In this document: positions 1 to 4,712 of the stretch, piece after piece | Position numbering within the stretch: the first letter of the stretch is position 1 | How the letters are laid out: each line of letters starts with the position of its first letter | Source of the DNA: an uncultured Clostridia bacterium | Lineage (GTDB): Bacteria; Bacillota; Clostridia; Oscillospirales; Acutalibacteraceae | NCBI GenBank assembly: GCA_937901145.1 | Contig: CALCHE010000255.1 | Span: 1 to 7,108 of the forward strand | Direction of reading: 5' to 3' | DNA: 7,108 nucleotides | Notes under the pieces: model-generated | The model's database searches: none | What the model was told of the DNA's origin: nothing | What the model saw: only the letters and a program-made list of their open reading frames with translations | Made by a program: the position numbers and the translations under genes

Positions 1-61
1 ACTCGAACCCCGGACCAACCGGTTATGAGCCGGTTGCTCTAACCAACTGAGCTAATGGCCC
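1..61 (-). tRNA. tRNA with CAU anticodon, probably elongator tRNA-Met (3' end cut by window edge)
   Basis: On the minus strand the 5' acceptor strand GGGCCAT begins at position 61. It is followed by the TAGCTCAG D-arm start, a five-pair anticodon stem (ACCGG/CCGGT) and the seven-base loop CTCATAA, with the CAT anticodon at 25-27. The T-arm starts with GGGGTTCGA and runs off the edge, so the 3' acceptor strand is missing. A CAU anticodon fits elongator tRNA-Met, or tRNA-Ile2, in which the C is modified to lysidine. The initiator type is unlikely because the 5' end lacks its features. Elongator Met is my preferred call, but Ile2 cannot be excluded without the rest of the gene. It has its own promoter directly upstream. 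Confidence 0.93.
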
Positions 62-84
62 ATATCTGTCAGCTGACTTTTGAT

Positions 85-113
85 AGTATATCAAACTATA
101 TATGATTTGTCAA
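85..113 (-). promoter_or_regulatory. Sigma-A promoter for the tRNA gene
   Basis: On the minus strand a perfect -35 TTGACA (108-113) is separated by 17 bases from a near-consensus -10 TATACT (85-90), preceded by TG one base upstream (TGATATACT). The predicted start near position 78 gives a leader of about 17 bases before the tRNA 5' end. Transcription of the tRNA is therefore probably independent of the ribosomal protein operon upstream. Confidence 0.9.
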
Positions 114-183
114 GAGATTTTCAGTAATTTTATAGGAATTTTTTCTTATATATTTTGCGGAAAAGTATGCTCTCCCTACTACA

Positions 184-209
184 AAAGCCACCCTTAACAG
201 AGTGGCTTT
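184..209 (-). terminator. Intrinsic terminator after rplL
   Basis: Complementary arms AAAGCCAC and GTGGCTTT (184-191 and 202-209) form an eight-pair hairpin with a ten-base loop. On the minus strand the stem ends in a short T run (CTTTTGT). It sits 20 bases after the rplL stop codon and before the tRNA promoter, as expected for the end of the rplJ-rplL transcript. The U-tract is short, so termination may be incomplete. Confidence 0.7.
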
Positions 210-229
210 CATAATTACAAAAGGATAAA

Positions 230-607
230 TTATTTAAGAGTTGCTTTTGCGCCAGCTTCTTCAAGCTTCTTAGCAGCTGCTTCAGCATCGTCCTTTGACA
301 TTGCTTCCTTGATAACTTTGGGAGCGCCGTCAACAGCTTCCTTAGCTTCCTTGAGGCCAAGACCTGTGATTTCACGAACAACCTTGATAACAGCGATCTT
401 GTTAGCGCCTGTTTCTGTGAGTTCGAGATCGAATTCTGTCTTTTCTTCTGCAGCAGCAGCTTCAGCAGCTACGGGACCTGCAGCAACAACTGCAGCAGCA
501 GCTGATACGCCGAATTCGTCTTCTACAGCGTGTACGAGTTCTGAGAGTTCAAGAACTGTGAGAGTCTTAAGTTCTTCGATAATAGCAGTAATTTTTTCTG
601 ATGCCAT
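230..607 (-). CDS. rplL: Large ribosomal subunit protein bL12 (L7/L12)
   Basis: This 125-residue protein has the full bL12 layout. An N-terminal dimerisation helix pair (about 1-33) is followed by an Ala/Pro-rich flexible hinge (about 35-55) and a compact C-terminal domain (about 57-125). The C-terminal domain carries the conserved segment GLKEAKEAVDGAP (84-96) that contacts translation factors. bL12 dimers sit on L10 to form the ribosomal stalk, which recruits and activates GTPase factors such as EF-Tu and EF-G. The ATG is set by GGAGGT at 616-621, eight bases upstream. It lies 40 bases after rplJ and is co-transcribed with it from the L10 leader promoter. The length is normal. No rpoB gene follows within the window; a terminator and a tRNA do. 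Confidence 0.98.
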   Translation of the reverse strand: MASEKITAIIEELKTLTVLELSELVHAVEDEFGVSAAAAVVAAGPVAAEAAAAEEKTEFDLELTETGANKIAVIKVVREITGLGLKEAKEAVDGAPKVIKEAMSKDDAEAAAKKLEEAGAKATLK

Positions 608-647
608 GGTAGTTTACCTCCAAGTATTTTGTAAATTTAAAATTTGA

Positions 648-1175
648 TTATGCTTCAGCGGGAGCTTCAGCAGGAGCAGCTTCGCCGTCTTTGTCAACAA
701 TAGCCTGAATAGCACGAGCGAAAGCAGAGATAGGTGCCTGGAAGGCGCCAAGAACGTTTGCAAGAAGTACTTCTCTTGAGGGAAGCTTAGCAAGACCTGT
801 GATCTTAGCAACATCAATTACTTCCTTGTCAATAAAGCCGTTCTTAATTTCAAAGTTTTTGTGTGTGTCTGCAAACTTGTTAAGAATACGAGCTGCAGCA
901 ACATAATCATCTGCACTTGTTGCGATAGCAGTTGTGCCTTCAAGAACTGAATCAAGACCTGCAAGCTCTGTGTTTGCGATAGCAAGCTTTAAGAGTGTGT
1001 TTTTAACAACTGTGTATTCAACACCTGCTTCACGAAGCTCCTTACGGAGAGCTGTATCGTCAGCAACGTTGATACCCTTGTAGTCAACAATAACACCGGC
1101 GATAGAGTTATTAAGTCTTTCGGTAAGATCAGCAACAACCTGTTTTTTCTGTTCTAAAACGATAGCGCTAGGCAA
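648..1175 (-). CDS. rplJ: Large ribosomal subunit protein uL10
   Basis: At 175 residues this is a typical bacterial L10. The N-terminal globular domain (about 1-130) binds 23S rRNA and L11 and includes the family stretch YTVVKNTLLKLA (54-65). The C-terminal spine helix (about 131-163, LPSREVLLANVLGAF) docks bL12 dimers. A short Ala/Pro/Glu tail ends the protein. The start is TTG (1173-1175): AGGAGGT at 1184-1190 lies eight bases upstream and no in-frame ATG is better placed. The family N-terminus MPSAIVLEQKK agrees with this start. The gene is preceded by an L10 leader and its own promoter, so L10 or the L10-L12 complex probably controls its own synthesis through premature termination, the mechanism known in Bacillus. 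Confidence 0.98.
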   Translation of the reverse strand: MPSAIVLEQKKQVVADLTERLNNSIAGVIVDYKGINVADDTALRKELREAGVEYTVVKNTLLKLAIANTELAGLDSVLEGTTAIATSADDYVAAARILNKFADTHKNFEIKNGFIDKEVIDVAKITGLAKLPSREVLLANVLGAFQAPISAFARAIQAIVDKDGEAAPAEAPAEA

Positions 1176-1190
1176 ATGAATTCACCTCCT

Positions 1191-1358
1191 GTAATATTTT
1201 GTACCCTTGGTGTGAGAATTAAGAAAACCCTTTCCCTCAAACCGAGAGAAAGGGTGACATAGTTAAACTGAGATAAATCTGAGTCAATTATGTTCCGTTC
1301 CTCGGCAGGCGGCATAAAGCCTTTAAGTCTGACACCTGCTGTCTTAGGGCTGGACAGC
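1191..1358 (-). promoter_or_regulatory. L10 (rplJ) leader RNA with autoregulatory structure
   Basis: This 5' untranslated region of rplJ-rplL is about 170 bases long and matches the known L10 leader class in position and content. A 5' hairpin pairs GCTGTC with GACAGC (1338-1343 and 1353-1358). A longer-range helix pairs GCAGG with CCTGC (1335-1339 with 1305-1309) around a conserved-looking core (GCCTGCCGAGG on the minus strand). A downstream terminator hairpin (1221-1255) follows, and then the rplJ ribosome binding site. In this family, binding of L10(L12)4 to the upstream core shifts folding toward the terminator. I infer the same here from layout; the protein contact itself cannot be seen. 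Confidence 0.85.
1221..1255 (-). terminator. Attenuator terminator in the L10 leader
   Basis: The arms at 1227-1238 and 1244-1255 form a stem of about twelve pairs (with one G-U pair in RNA) and a five-base loop. On the minus strand the T-rich run TTTTCTT follows at once. It lies 31 bases before the rplJ ribosome binding site, so it can only work as conditional termination within the rplJ-rplL transcript. Confidence 0.85.
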
Positions 1359-1364
1359 TAAAAT

Positions 1365-1393
1365 ATAATACCACAACATTTATTCAATGTCAA
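1365..1393 (-). promoter_or_regulatory. Sigma-A promoter for the L10 leader-rplJ-rplL transcript
   Basis: The minus strand shows a perfect -35 TTGACA (1388-1393), a 17-base spacer and -10 TATTAT (1365-1370), preceded by the -16 element TGTG. Upstream of the -35 lies a pure A/T stretch (about 1398-1417, overlapping the end of rplA) that resembles an UP element. The predicted start is near 1358. This internal promoter allows the stalk proteins to be made separately from L11 and L1, consistent with bL12 being needed in several copies per ribosome. Confidence 0.9.
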
Positions 1394-1414
1394 GCATTAT
1401 TTTAAAATTTTAAA

Positions 1415-2125
1415 TTATTCTGCGTTTGCAGCAGAGCCAACCTTGTTGGGGTTAACCTTTACACCGGGGCCCATGGTTGCAGCAACAACACATGAACGGA
1501 TGTACTGACCCTTAGCAGCGGCGGGCTTAGCCTTGATGATAGCATCAAGAAGAGTAGTGAAGTTCTCATTGAGCTTTTCTACGCCGAAAGAAGCCTTACC
1601 GATGGGGCAGTGAATGATGTTTGTTTTGTCAAGACGGTATTCAATCTTACCTGCCTTTGCTTCAGTAACAGCCTGAGCAACGTTAGGAGTAACAGTACCT
1701 GCCTTGGGGCTGGGCATAAGACCACGGGGACCGAGAACCTTACCGAGACGACCTACAAGACCCATCATGCTGGGATGTGCGATAGCCACGTCAAATTCCA
1801 TCCAGCCTTCGCCCTGGATTTTAGCAACGAGGTCTTCAGCGCCTACTACTTCTGCGCCTGCAGCCTCAGCTGCCTTTGCTTCTTCGCCCTTAGCGAAAAC
1901 AGCAACACGAACAGTTTTACCTGTACCGTTGGGGAGAACAACTGCGCCACGAACCTGCTGATCAGCGTGACGTGAGTCAACACCGAGACGGATGTGAGCT
2001 TCAATTGTTTCATCGAACTTTGCGGTAGCAGTCTTAATAGTTAAATCAAGTGCTTCCGCAGGATCGTAAAGATTTGATTTGTCTACAAGCTTTGAGCCTT
2101 CGACATATTTTTTACCATGTTTCAT
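1415..2125 (-). CDS. rplA: Large ribosomal subunit protein uL1
   Basis: This 236-residue L1 is of normal length. Both domains are present: domain I from the two ends of the chain and the inserted domain II (about 68-160). The signature region GRLGKVLGPRGLMPSPKAGT (125-144) marks the hinge and RNA-binding face. The C-terminal segment with TMGPGVKVNP (217-226) completes domain I. L1 binds the 23S rRNA stalk near the E site and helps release deacylated tRNA. In many bacteria it also represses the L11-L1 mRNA by binding a mimic of its rRNA site. The ATG is set by GGAGGA at 2135-2140. It lies 57 bases after rplK, and that gap folds like the rplK leader, suggesting a second control site. There is no GC-rich terminator after it. 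Confidence 0.98.
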   Translation of the reverse strand: MKHGKKYVEGSKLVDKSNLYDPAEALDLTIKTATAKFDETIEAHIRLGVDSRHADQQVRGAVVLPNGTGKTVRVAVFAKGEEAKAAEAAGAEVVGAEDLVAKIQGEGWMEFDVAIAHPSMMGLVGRLGKVLGPRGLMPSPKAGTVTPNVAQAVTEAKAGKIEYRLDKTNIIHCPIGKASFGVEKLNENFTTLLDAIIKAKPAAAKGQYIRSCVVAATMGPGVKVNPNKVGSAANAE

Positions 2126-2144
2126 TGTCTTTCATCCTCCTATA

Positions 2145-2175
2145 GAGTGGTTAAATCGGATTTTTCCTCCCACCC
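2145..2175 (-). promoter_or_regulatory. Possible L1-binding mRNA element before rplA
   Basis: On the minus strand GGGTGG (2175-2170) pairs with CCACTC (2150-2145). Next comes an unpaired GA, then GGA paired with TCC around an AAAA loop, with GATTTAA unpaired on the 3' side. This GUGG-GA-stem-bulge-CCAC plan is the same as in the rplK leader. The structure ends four bases before the rplA ribosome binding site. Control of translation by L1 is inferred from the known autoregulation of this operon. Confidence 0.5.
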
Positions 2176-2182
2176 GGAAGCA

Positions 2183-2608
2183 TTAGTCAGCGACTACTAT
2201 GCCCATTGAGCGAGCTGTACCTGCGATCATACTCATAGCTGCTTCAACACTTGCAGCGTTGAGGTCAGGCATCTTCTGCTCAGCAATTTTTCTAACCTGC
2301 TCACCGGTAATTGTTGCGACCTTTGTTCTGTTGGGTACACCAGAACCGCTTTCAATGCCGCATGCCTTTTTGATAAGAACTGCTGCGGGCGGTGTTTTGG
2401 TGATGAATGAGAATGTACGGTCTGCATAAACTGTGATGACAACGGGGATAATGAGACCGATGTCATTTTTTGTGCGCTCGTTGAATTCCTTAGTAAAAGC
2501 CATGATGTTAACACCGTGCTGACCAAGAGCCGGACCAACCGGGGGAGCCGGAGTAGCCTTACCTGCAGGAATCTGGAGCTTGATTAAACCTACAACCTTT
2601 TGAGCCAT
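2183..2608 (-). CDS. rplK: Large ribosomal subunit protein uL11
   Basis: The protein has 141 residues, the standard L11 length. The N-terminal domain carries the proline-rich PPVGPALGQHGVNIM segment (22-36) that contacts GTPase factors and thiopeptide drugs. The C-terminal domain (about 75-141), with the conserved GTARSMGI near the end, binds the GTPase-associated region of 23S rRNA. Its position between nusG and rplA is the conserved bacterial order. GGAGGT at 2617-2622 is eight bases before the ATG. The 126-base leader is structured and probably regulatory. Confidence 0.98.
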   Translation of the reverse strand: MAQKVVGLIKLQIPAGKATPAPPVGPALGQHGVNIMAFTKEFNERTKNDIGLIIPVVITVYADRTFSFITKTPPAAVLIKKACGIESGSGVPNRTKVATITGEQVRKIAEQKMPDLNAASVEAAMSMIAGTARSMGIVVAD

Positions 2609-2629
2609 TTTTTTGCACCTCCAAATTTA

Positions 2630-2690
2630 TGTGGTTGATGGCGACCTGTATTAAGTTTTTACAAGTCTCCCACAGGGAGAATAATCTCCC
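2630..2690 (-). promoter_or_regulatory. Structured rplK leader: L1-like element plus competing hairpin
   Basis: The minus strand holds a stem TGTGG/CCACA (2674-2670 with 2634-2630) enclosing an unpaired GA, a second stem GACTTG/CAGGTC (2667-2662 with 2648-2643) and an unpaired GCCATCAA. This resembles the element before rplA. Just upstream, GGGAGA (2690-2685) can pair with TCTCCC (2680-2675) around a TTAT loop. The same TCTCCC can instead pair with the GGGAGA at 2671-2666 inside the L1-like element, so the two folds compete. A role in L1 feedback is inferred from position before the rplK ribosome binding site. Confidence 0.55.
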
Positions 2691-2734
2691 TCGTCATAAT
2701 AAACGGCATAAGCCGAAAATTATCAACATTAGTT

Positions 2735-3301
2735 TTATTCAGCGACTTCAATCTGATTGAGTTCAAGTTCAACAGGTGTTTCTCTGCCGAGCATTGAAAT
2801 CATAACAACAACTACTTCCTTTACAGTATCTATTGAATCCACGATACCGCTGTAGCCGTCGAAGGGACCGCTGAGAATGTTTACGAAGTCTCCTACCTTG
2901 TAGTTTACTTCAATGGATTTCTTCTCGATACCGAGGTTGATAACCTCTGCATCACTGAGAGGAACGGGTTTGCTTCCGGGGCCTACAAAACCTGTAACAC
3001 CGCGGGTGTTTCTGATAACATACCATGCTTCATCAGTCATGGAAAGTTCCTCAGGTTCAAACTCGCTTTTCTGTTTGTAAACGCAGGCAACCTTTACCAT
3101 AACATAACCGGGGAAAAGCTTACGCTCGATTTCGCGCACCTTATCATCCTTGATTTCGGTTACGGTTTCAGTGGGGATTCTCACTTCGAAGATCTGATCC
3201 TGCATTTTACGGTTTTCTACAACCGTGAGAATGTTTGAGGCTACTTTGTTTTCATAGCCTGAGTAGGTGTGTACTACAAACCATCTGGCGTTTTCTGCCA
3301 T
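2735..3301 (-). CDS. nusG: Transcription termination/antitermination protein NusG
   Basis: This 188-residue NusG has an N-terminal NGN domain that binds RNA polymerase (WFVVHTYSGYENKV at 7-20, FPGYVMVKV at 63-71, WYVIRNTRGVTGFVG at 93-107). A C-terminal KOW domain (about 136-188) carries GDFVNILSGPFDGYSG (137-152) and can contact Rho or ribosomal protein S10. NusG modulates pausing and couples transcription to translation. Compared with the usual family sequence there appear to be about 15 extra residues (about 72-87, rich in Lys and Glu) between the FPGY strand and the MTDEAWYV segment. The ATG is set by GGAGGT at 3308-3313. The gene is 28 bases downstream of secE, the standard pairing. Confidence 0.98.
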   Translation of the reverse strand: MAENARWFVVHTYSGYENKVASNILTVVENRKMQDQIFEVRIPTETVTEIKDDKVREIERKLFPGYVMVKVACVYKQKSEFEPEELSMTDEAWYVIRNTRGVTGFVGPGSKPVPLSDAEVINLGIEKKSIEVNYKVGDFVNILSGPFDGYSGIVDSIDTVKEVVVVMISMLGRETPVELELNQIEVAE

Positions 3302-3329
3302 TGTTACACCTCCAGCTAACCGCTAATAA

Positions 3330-3809
3330 TTATTCAGCCTTTTCAGAAGTTGTTTCTTCTGCTGCTGTGGTTGCTTCTTCCGTAGTTTCCTCGGATTCAG
3401 CGGTTTCGTCTTCGTTCTCGTCATGCTCATGATCGTGTGCCTCAGTTGTTTCTACAACTGCTGTGGTCTCTTCGGGGTTGGCAAGAGACTTAAGTCCGCC
3501 GATACCTGCTGAAAGAGCCTGGTCGATACCGTAAACAACGATGCATACGATAGTAACTACGAGAAGAACTACACCTGTACTTTTAAGAACAGTTTTTGCA
3601 TCGGGCCAAACAATCTTTTTGCATTCACCTTTGAAGTCTTTGAAGAACTGTTTGGTACCTTTGCCAGTGCGGACGAAGAAGTTTGGCTTGTCTTTTTTGT
3701 TTGCATTGCCTTTTGCTGCTTTTGCTACTTTAGCGGCAGCCTTGCTTTCATCGGTTGTGGCCTTTTCAACGTCTGAAGTTTCGGCAACTTTCTTTTCTTT
3801 GTCAGCCAT
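3330..3809 (-). CDS. secE: Preprotein translocase subunit SecE with long N- and C-terminal extensions
   Basis: The core (about 45-110) is a typical single-span SecE. An amphipathic helix (FVRTGKGTKQFFKDFKGECK, 45-64) leads into the family motif KKIVWPDAKTV (64-74) and one membrane segment (about 76-94). SecE clamps SecY in the translocon. At 159 residues the protein is about twice the usual single-span length. It carries a charged, Lys/Ala-rich N-terminal region (1-44) and a 48-residue C-terminal tail (112-159) in which 20 residues are Asp or Glu, with a His cluster HDHEH (125-129) and many Thr. By normal SecE topology the tail lies outside the membrane. The ATG is set by AGGAGGT (3816-3822). 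It is 15 bases after rpmG and 28 before nusG. Confidence 0.95.
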   Translation of the reverse strand: MADKEKKVAETSDVEKATTDESKAAAKVAKAAKGNANKKDKPNFFVRTGKGTKQFFKDFKGECKKIVWPDAKTVLKSTGVVLLVVTIVCIVVYGIDQALSAGIGGLKSLANPEETTAVVETTEAHDHEHDENEDETAESEETTEEATTAAEETTSEKAE

Positions 3810-3824
3810 TACTCTACCTCCTGT

Positions 3825-3974
3825 TTATTTGGTTTCTTTGTGGAGAGTGTGCTTCTTGCAGAATCTGCAATACTTGTTCATCTCCAACCTGTCAGGATTG
3901 TTCTTTTTGTTTTTCATTGTGTTGTAATTGCGCTGTTTGCACTCTGTGCAAGATAAAGTAATTTTTACTCTCAT
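3825..3974 (-). CDS. rpmG: Large ribosomal subunit protein bL33 (zinc-binding form)
   Basis: This small gene encodes 49 residues, beginning MRVKITLSCTECKQRNY and ending HKETK. Two Cys pairs, CTEC (9-12) and CRFC (36-39), form the zinc ribbon of the four-cysteine type of L33; the other known type lacks the cysteines. The central NPDRLEMNKYC segment is typical of the family. L33 is a component of the 50S subunit near the E site. The ATG is set by GGAGGT at 3982-3987, seven bases upstream. It is the first gene of the rpmG-secE-nusG block, a common arrangement in Firmicutes, and is followed 15 bases later by secE. Confidence 0.96.
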   Translation of the reverse strand: MRVKITLSCTECKQRNYNTMKNKKNNPDRLEMNKYCRFCKKHTLHKETK

Positions 3975-4002
3975 GAACGGCACCTCCATTATAGGATATT
4001 AA

Positions 4003-4050
4003 AGGCCAAACGAAGGCAACACTTTCCCCCGTTTCAACCCGATAAGGCCT
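4003..4050 (-). promoter_or_regulatory. Structured 5' leader of rpmG-secE-nusG mRNA
   Basis: An inner hairpin pairs 4008-4016 with 4026-4034 (minus strand AAACGGGGG with CCTTCGTTT, two G-U pairs) around a nine-base loop. An outer helix pairs AGGCC with GGCCT (4050-4046 with 4007-4003). The 3' arm is followed only by TTTAATATCC, so it would be a weak terminator at best. It lies 16 bases before the rpmG ribosome binding site. I do not recognise a known leader family here. Confidence 0.4.
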
Positions 4051-4074
4051 CCCTCTATTTCAGGACACAAAAAT

Positions 4075-4135
4075 AAAGCCCTCTGCAAGAGGTACAAGTA
4101 GTTTACCACAACTTGTAAATTCCGTCAAGGGCTTT
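4075..4135 (-). terminator. Terminator-like inverted repeat after the isomerase gene, enclosing the next promoter
   Basis: On the minus strand AAAGCCCTT (4135-4127) can pair with GAGGGCTTT (4083-4075), followed by ATTTTTGTG, a terminator-type T run. The 43-base interval contains a seven-pair hairpin (4093-4099 with 4111-4117). A local alternative, CCTCT/AGAGG (4080-4084, 4088-4092), could form instead. It begins 40 bases after the isomerase stop codon and is the only plausible terminator there. The outer repeat would also work on the plus strand (T run after 4135), but no plus-strand gene precedes it. Confidence 0.5.
4100..4128 (-). promoter_or_regulatory. Sigma-A promoter for rpmG-secE-nusG-rplK-rplA
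   Basis: The minus strand has -35 TTGACG (4123-4128), a 17-base spacer and -10 TAAACT (4100-4105), with a TGTG -16 element just before the -10. The predicted start is near 4093, leaving a leader of about 120 bases before rpmG. The -10 lies in the centre of the inverted repeat TACAAGT-N11-ACTTGTA, which may be an operator or only part of the surrounding hairpin. Confidence 0.82.
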
Positions 4136-4174
4136 TTCGAATTTTTTTACAAAAAAACGATATTTTTTTCTTTA

Positions 4175-4675
4175 TCAGTCAACTATACTCATTGTCTTGA
4201 TAACTACAGGGATAACAGGCTGTGATCTTTCACCCATAGCACTGAAGTTTCTGGGGATTTCAAGGAATGCATCCACTGTTTCCATACCTTCGATAACCTT
4301 ACCGAAAGCGGCATAGTTACCGTCAAGGAAGGTGCAGTCGTCACTGTAGCAGATGAAGAACTGACTGGAAGCAGAGTTCGGATCCTGACTTCTTGCCATA
4401 GAAACGACACCTCTGGTATGAGAAAGTGTGTTCTGAGTGAAGCCGTTGGCAGCAAATTCACCCTTTATATTTTTGTCACTTCCGCCCATACCTGTACCTG
4501 TGGGGTCACCGCCCTGAGCCATAAAGTTATCGATTATGCGATGGAATACTACACCGTCATAAAAGCCTTCTTTAACAAGATTTTCAAAATTTGCCACGGT
4601 TTCGGGAGCGTATTCGGGATAAAGCTCGATGATGTACTCTCCGCCGTGTTCCATTGTTACTTTTACTTTAGACAT
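4175..4675 (-). CDS. Cyclophilin-type peptidyl-prolyl cis-trans isomerase
   Basis: The 166-residue protein is a single cyclophilin domain, catalysing cis-trans isomerisation at X-Pro bonds. The active-site set is visible: FHR (44-46, catalytic Arg46), MAQGGD (52-57), SASSQFFI (101-108) and FLDGNYAAFGKVIEGM (116-131). There is no signal peptide or membrane segment, so it should be cytoplasmic. The start is the ATG at 4675, where the family sequence begins and GGAGGA (4683-4688) lies seven bases upstream. An in-frame ATG at 4738 would translate through this ribosome binding site and overlap ricT, so I reject it. The gene lies 37 bases after ricT and is probably the last of the holB-ricT operon. 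It is ppiB-like, but I leave the symbol open. Confidence 0.95.
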   Translation of the reverse strand: MSKVKVTMEHGGEYIIELYPEYAPETVANFENLVKEGFYDGVVFHRIIDNFMAQGGDPTGTGMGGSDKNIKGEFAANGFTQNTLSHTRGVVSMARSQDPNSASSQFFICYSDDCTFLDGNYAAFGKVIEGMETVDAFLEIPRNFSAMGERSQPVIPVVIKTMSIVD

Positions 4676-4712
4676 TATTTTTTCCTCCATACTATAATAT
4701 ATATAATTAAAC

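Noticed and set aside
309..647. Plus-strand open frame opposite rplL
   Set aside because: It is the complement of a certain bL12 gene, has Ala/Ser-rich content produced by the antisense of Ala codons, and lacks a ribosome binding site.
1398..1417. AT-only palindrome after rplA as a terminator
   Set aside because: There is no GC in the stem; it fits better as an A/T-rich element upstream of the L10 promoter.
1610..1975. Plus-strand open frames opposite rplA
   Set aside because: They are antisense shadows of L1 with no family resemblance and no suitable start signals.
2704..2715. Hairpin CGGC-ataa-GCCG as a nusG terminator
   Set aside because: Only four pairs and an interrupted T run; too weak to call.
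2696..2726. Possible promoter before rplK (TTGATA, TATTAT)
   Set aside because: The spacer is 19 bases and a small hairpin (2704-2715) fills it. Co-transcription with nusG is a simpler reading, though weak activity cannot be excluded.
3541..3961. Plus-strand frames opposite secE and rpmG
   Set aside because: They overlap two recognised genes on the other strand; their hydrophobic look comes from antisense of Lys/Glu-rich codons.
4151..4169. A7-N5-T7 inverted repeat after the isomerase gene
   Set aside because: An A-U only stem would be unstable; the stronger repeat at 4075-4135 is a better terminator candidate.
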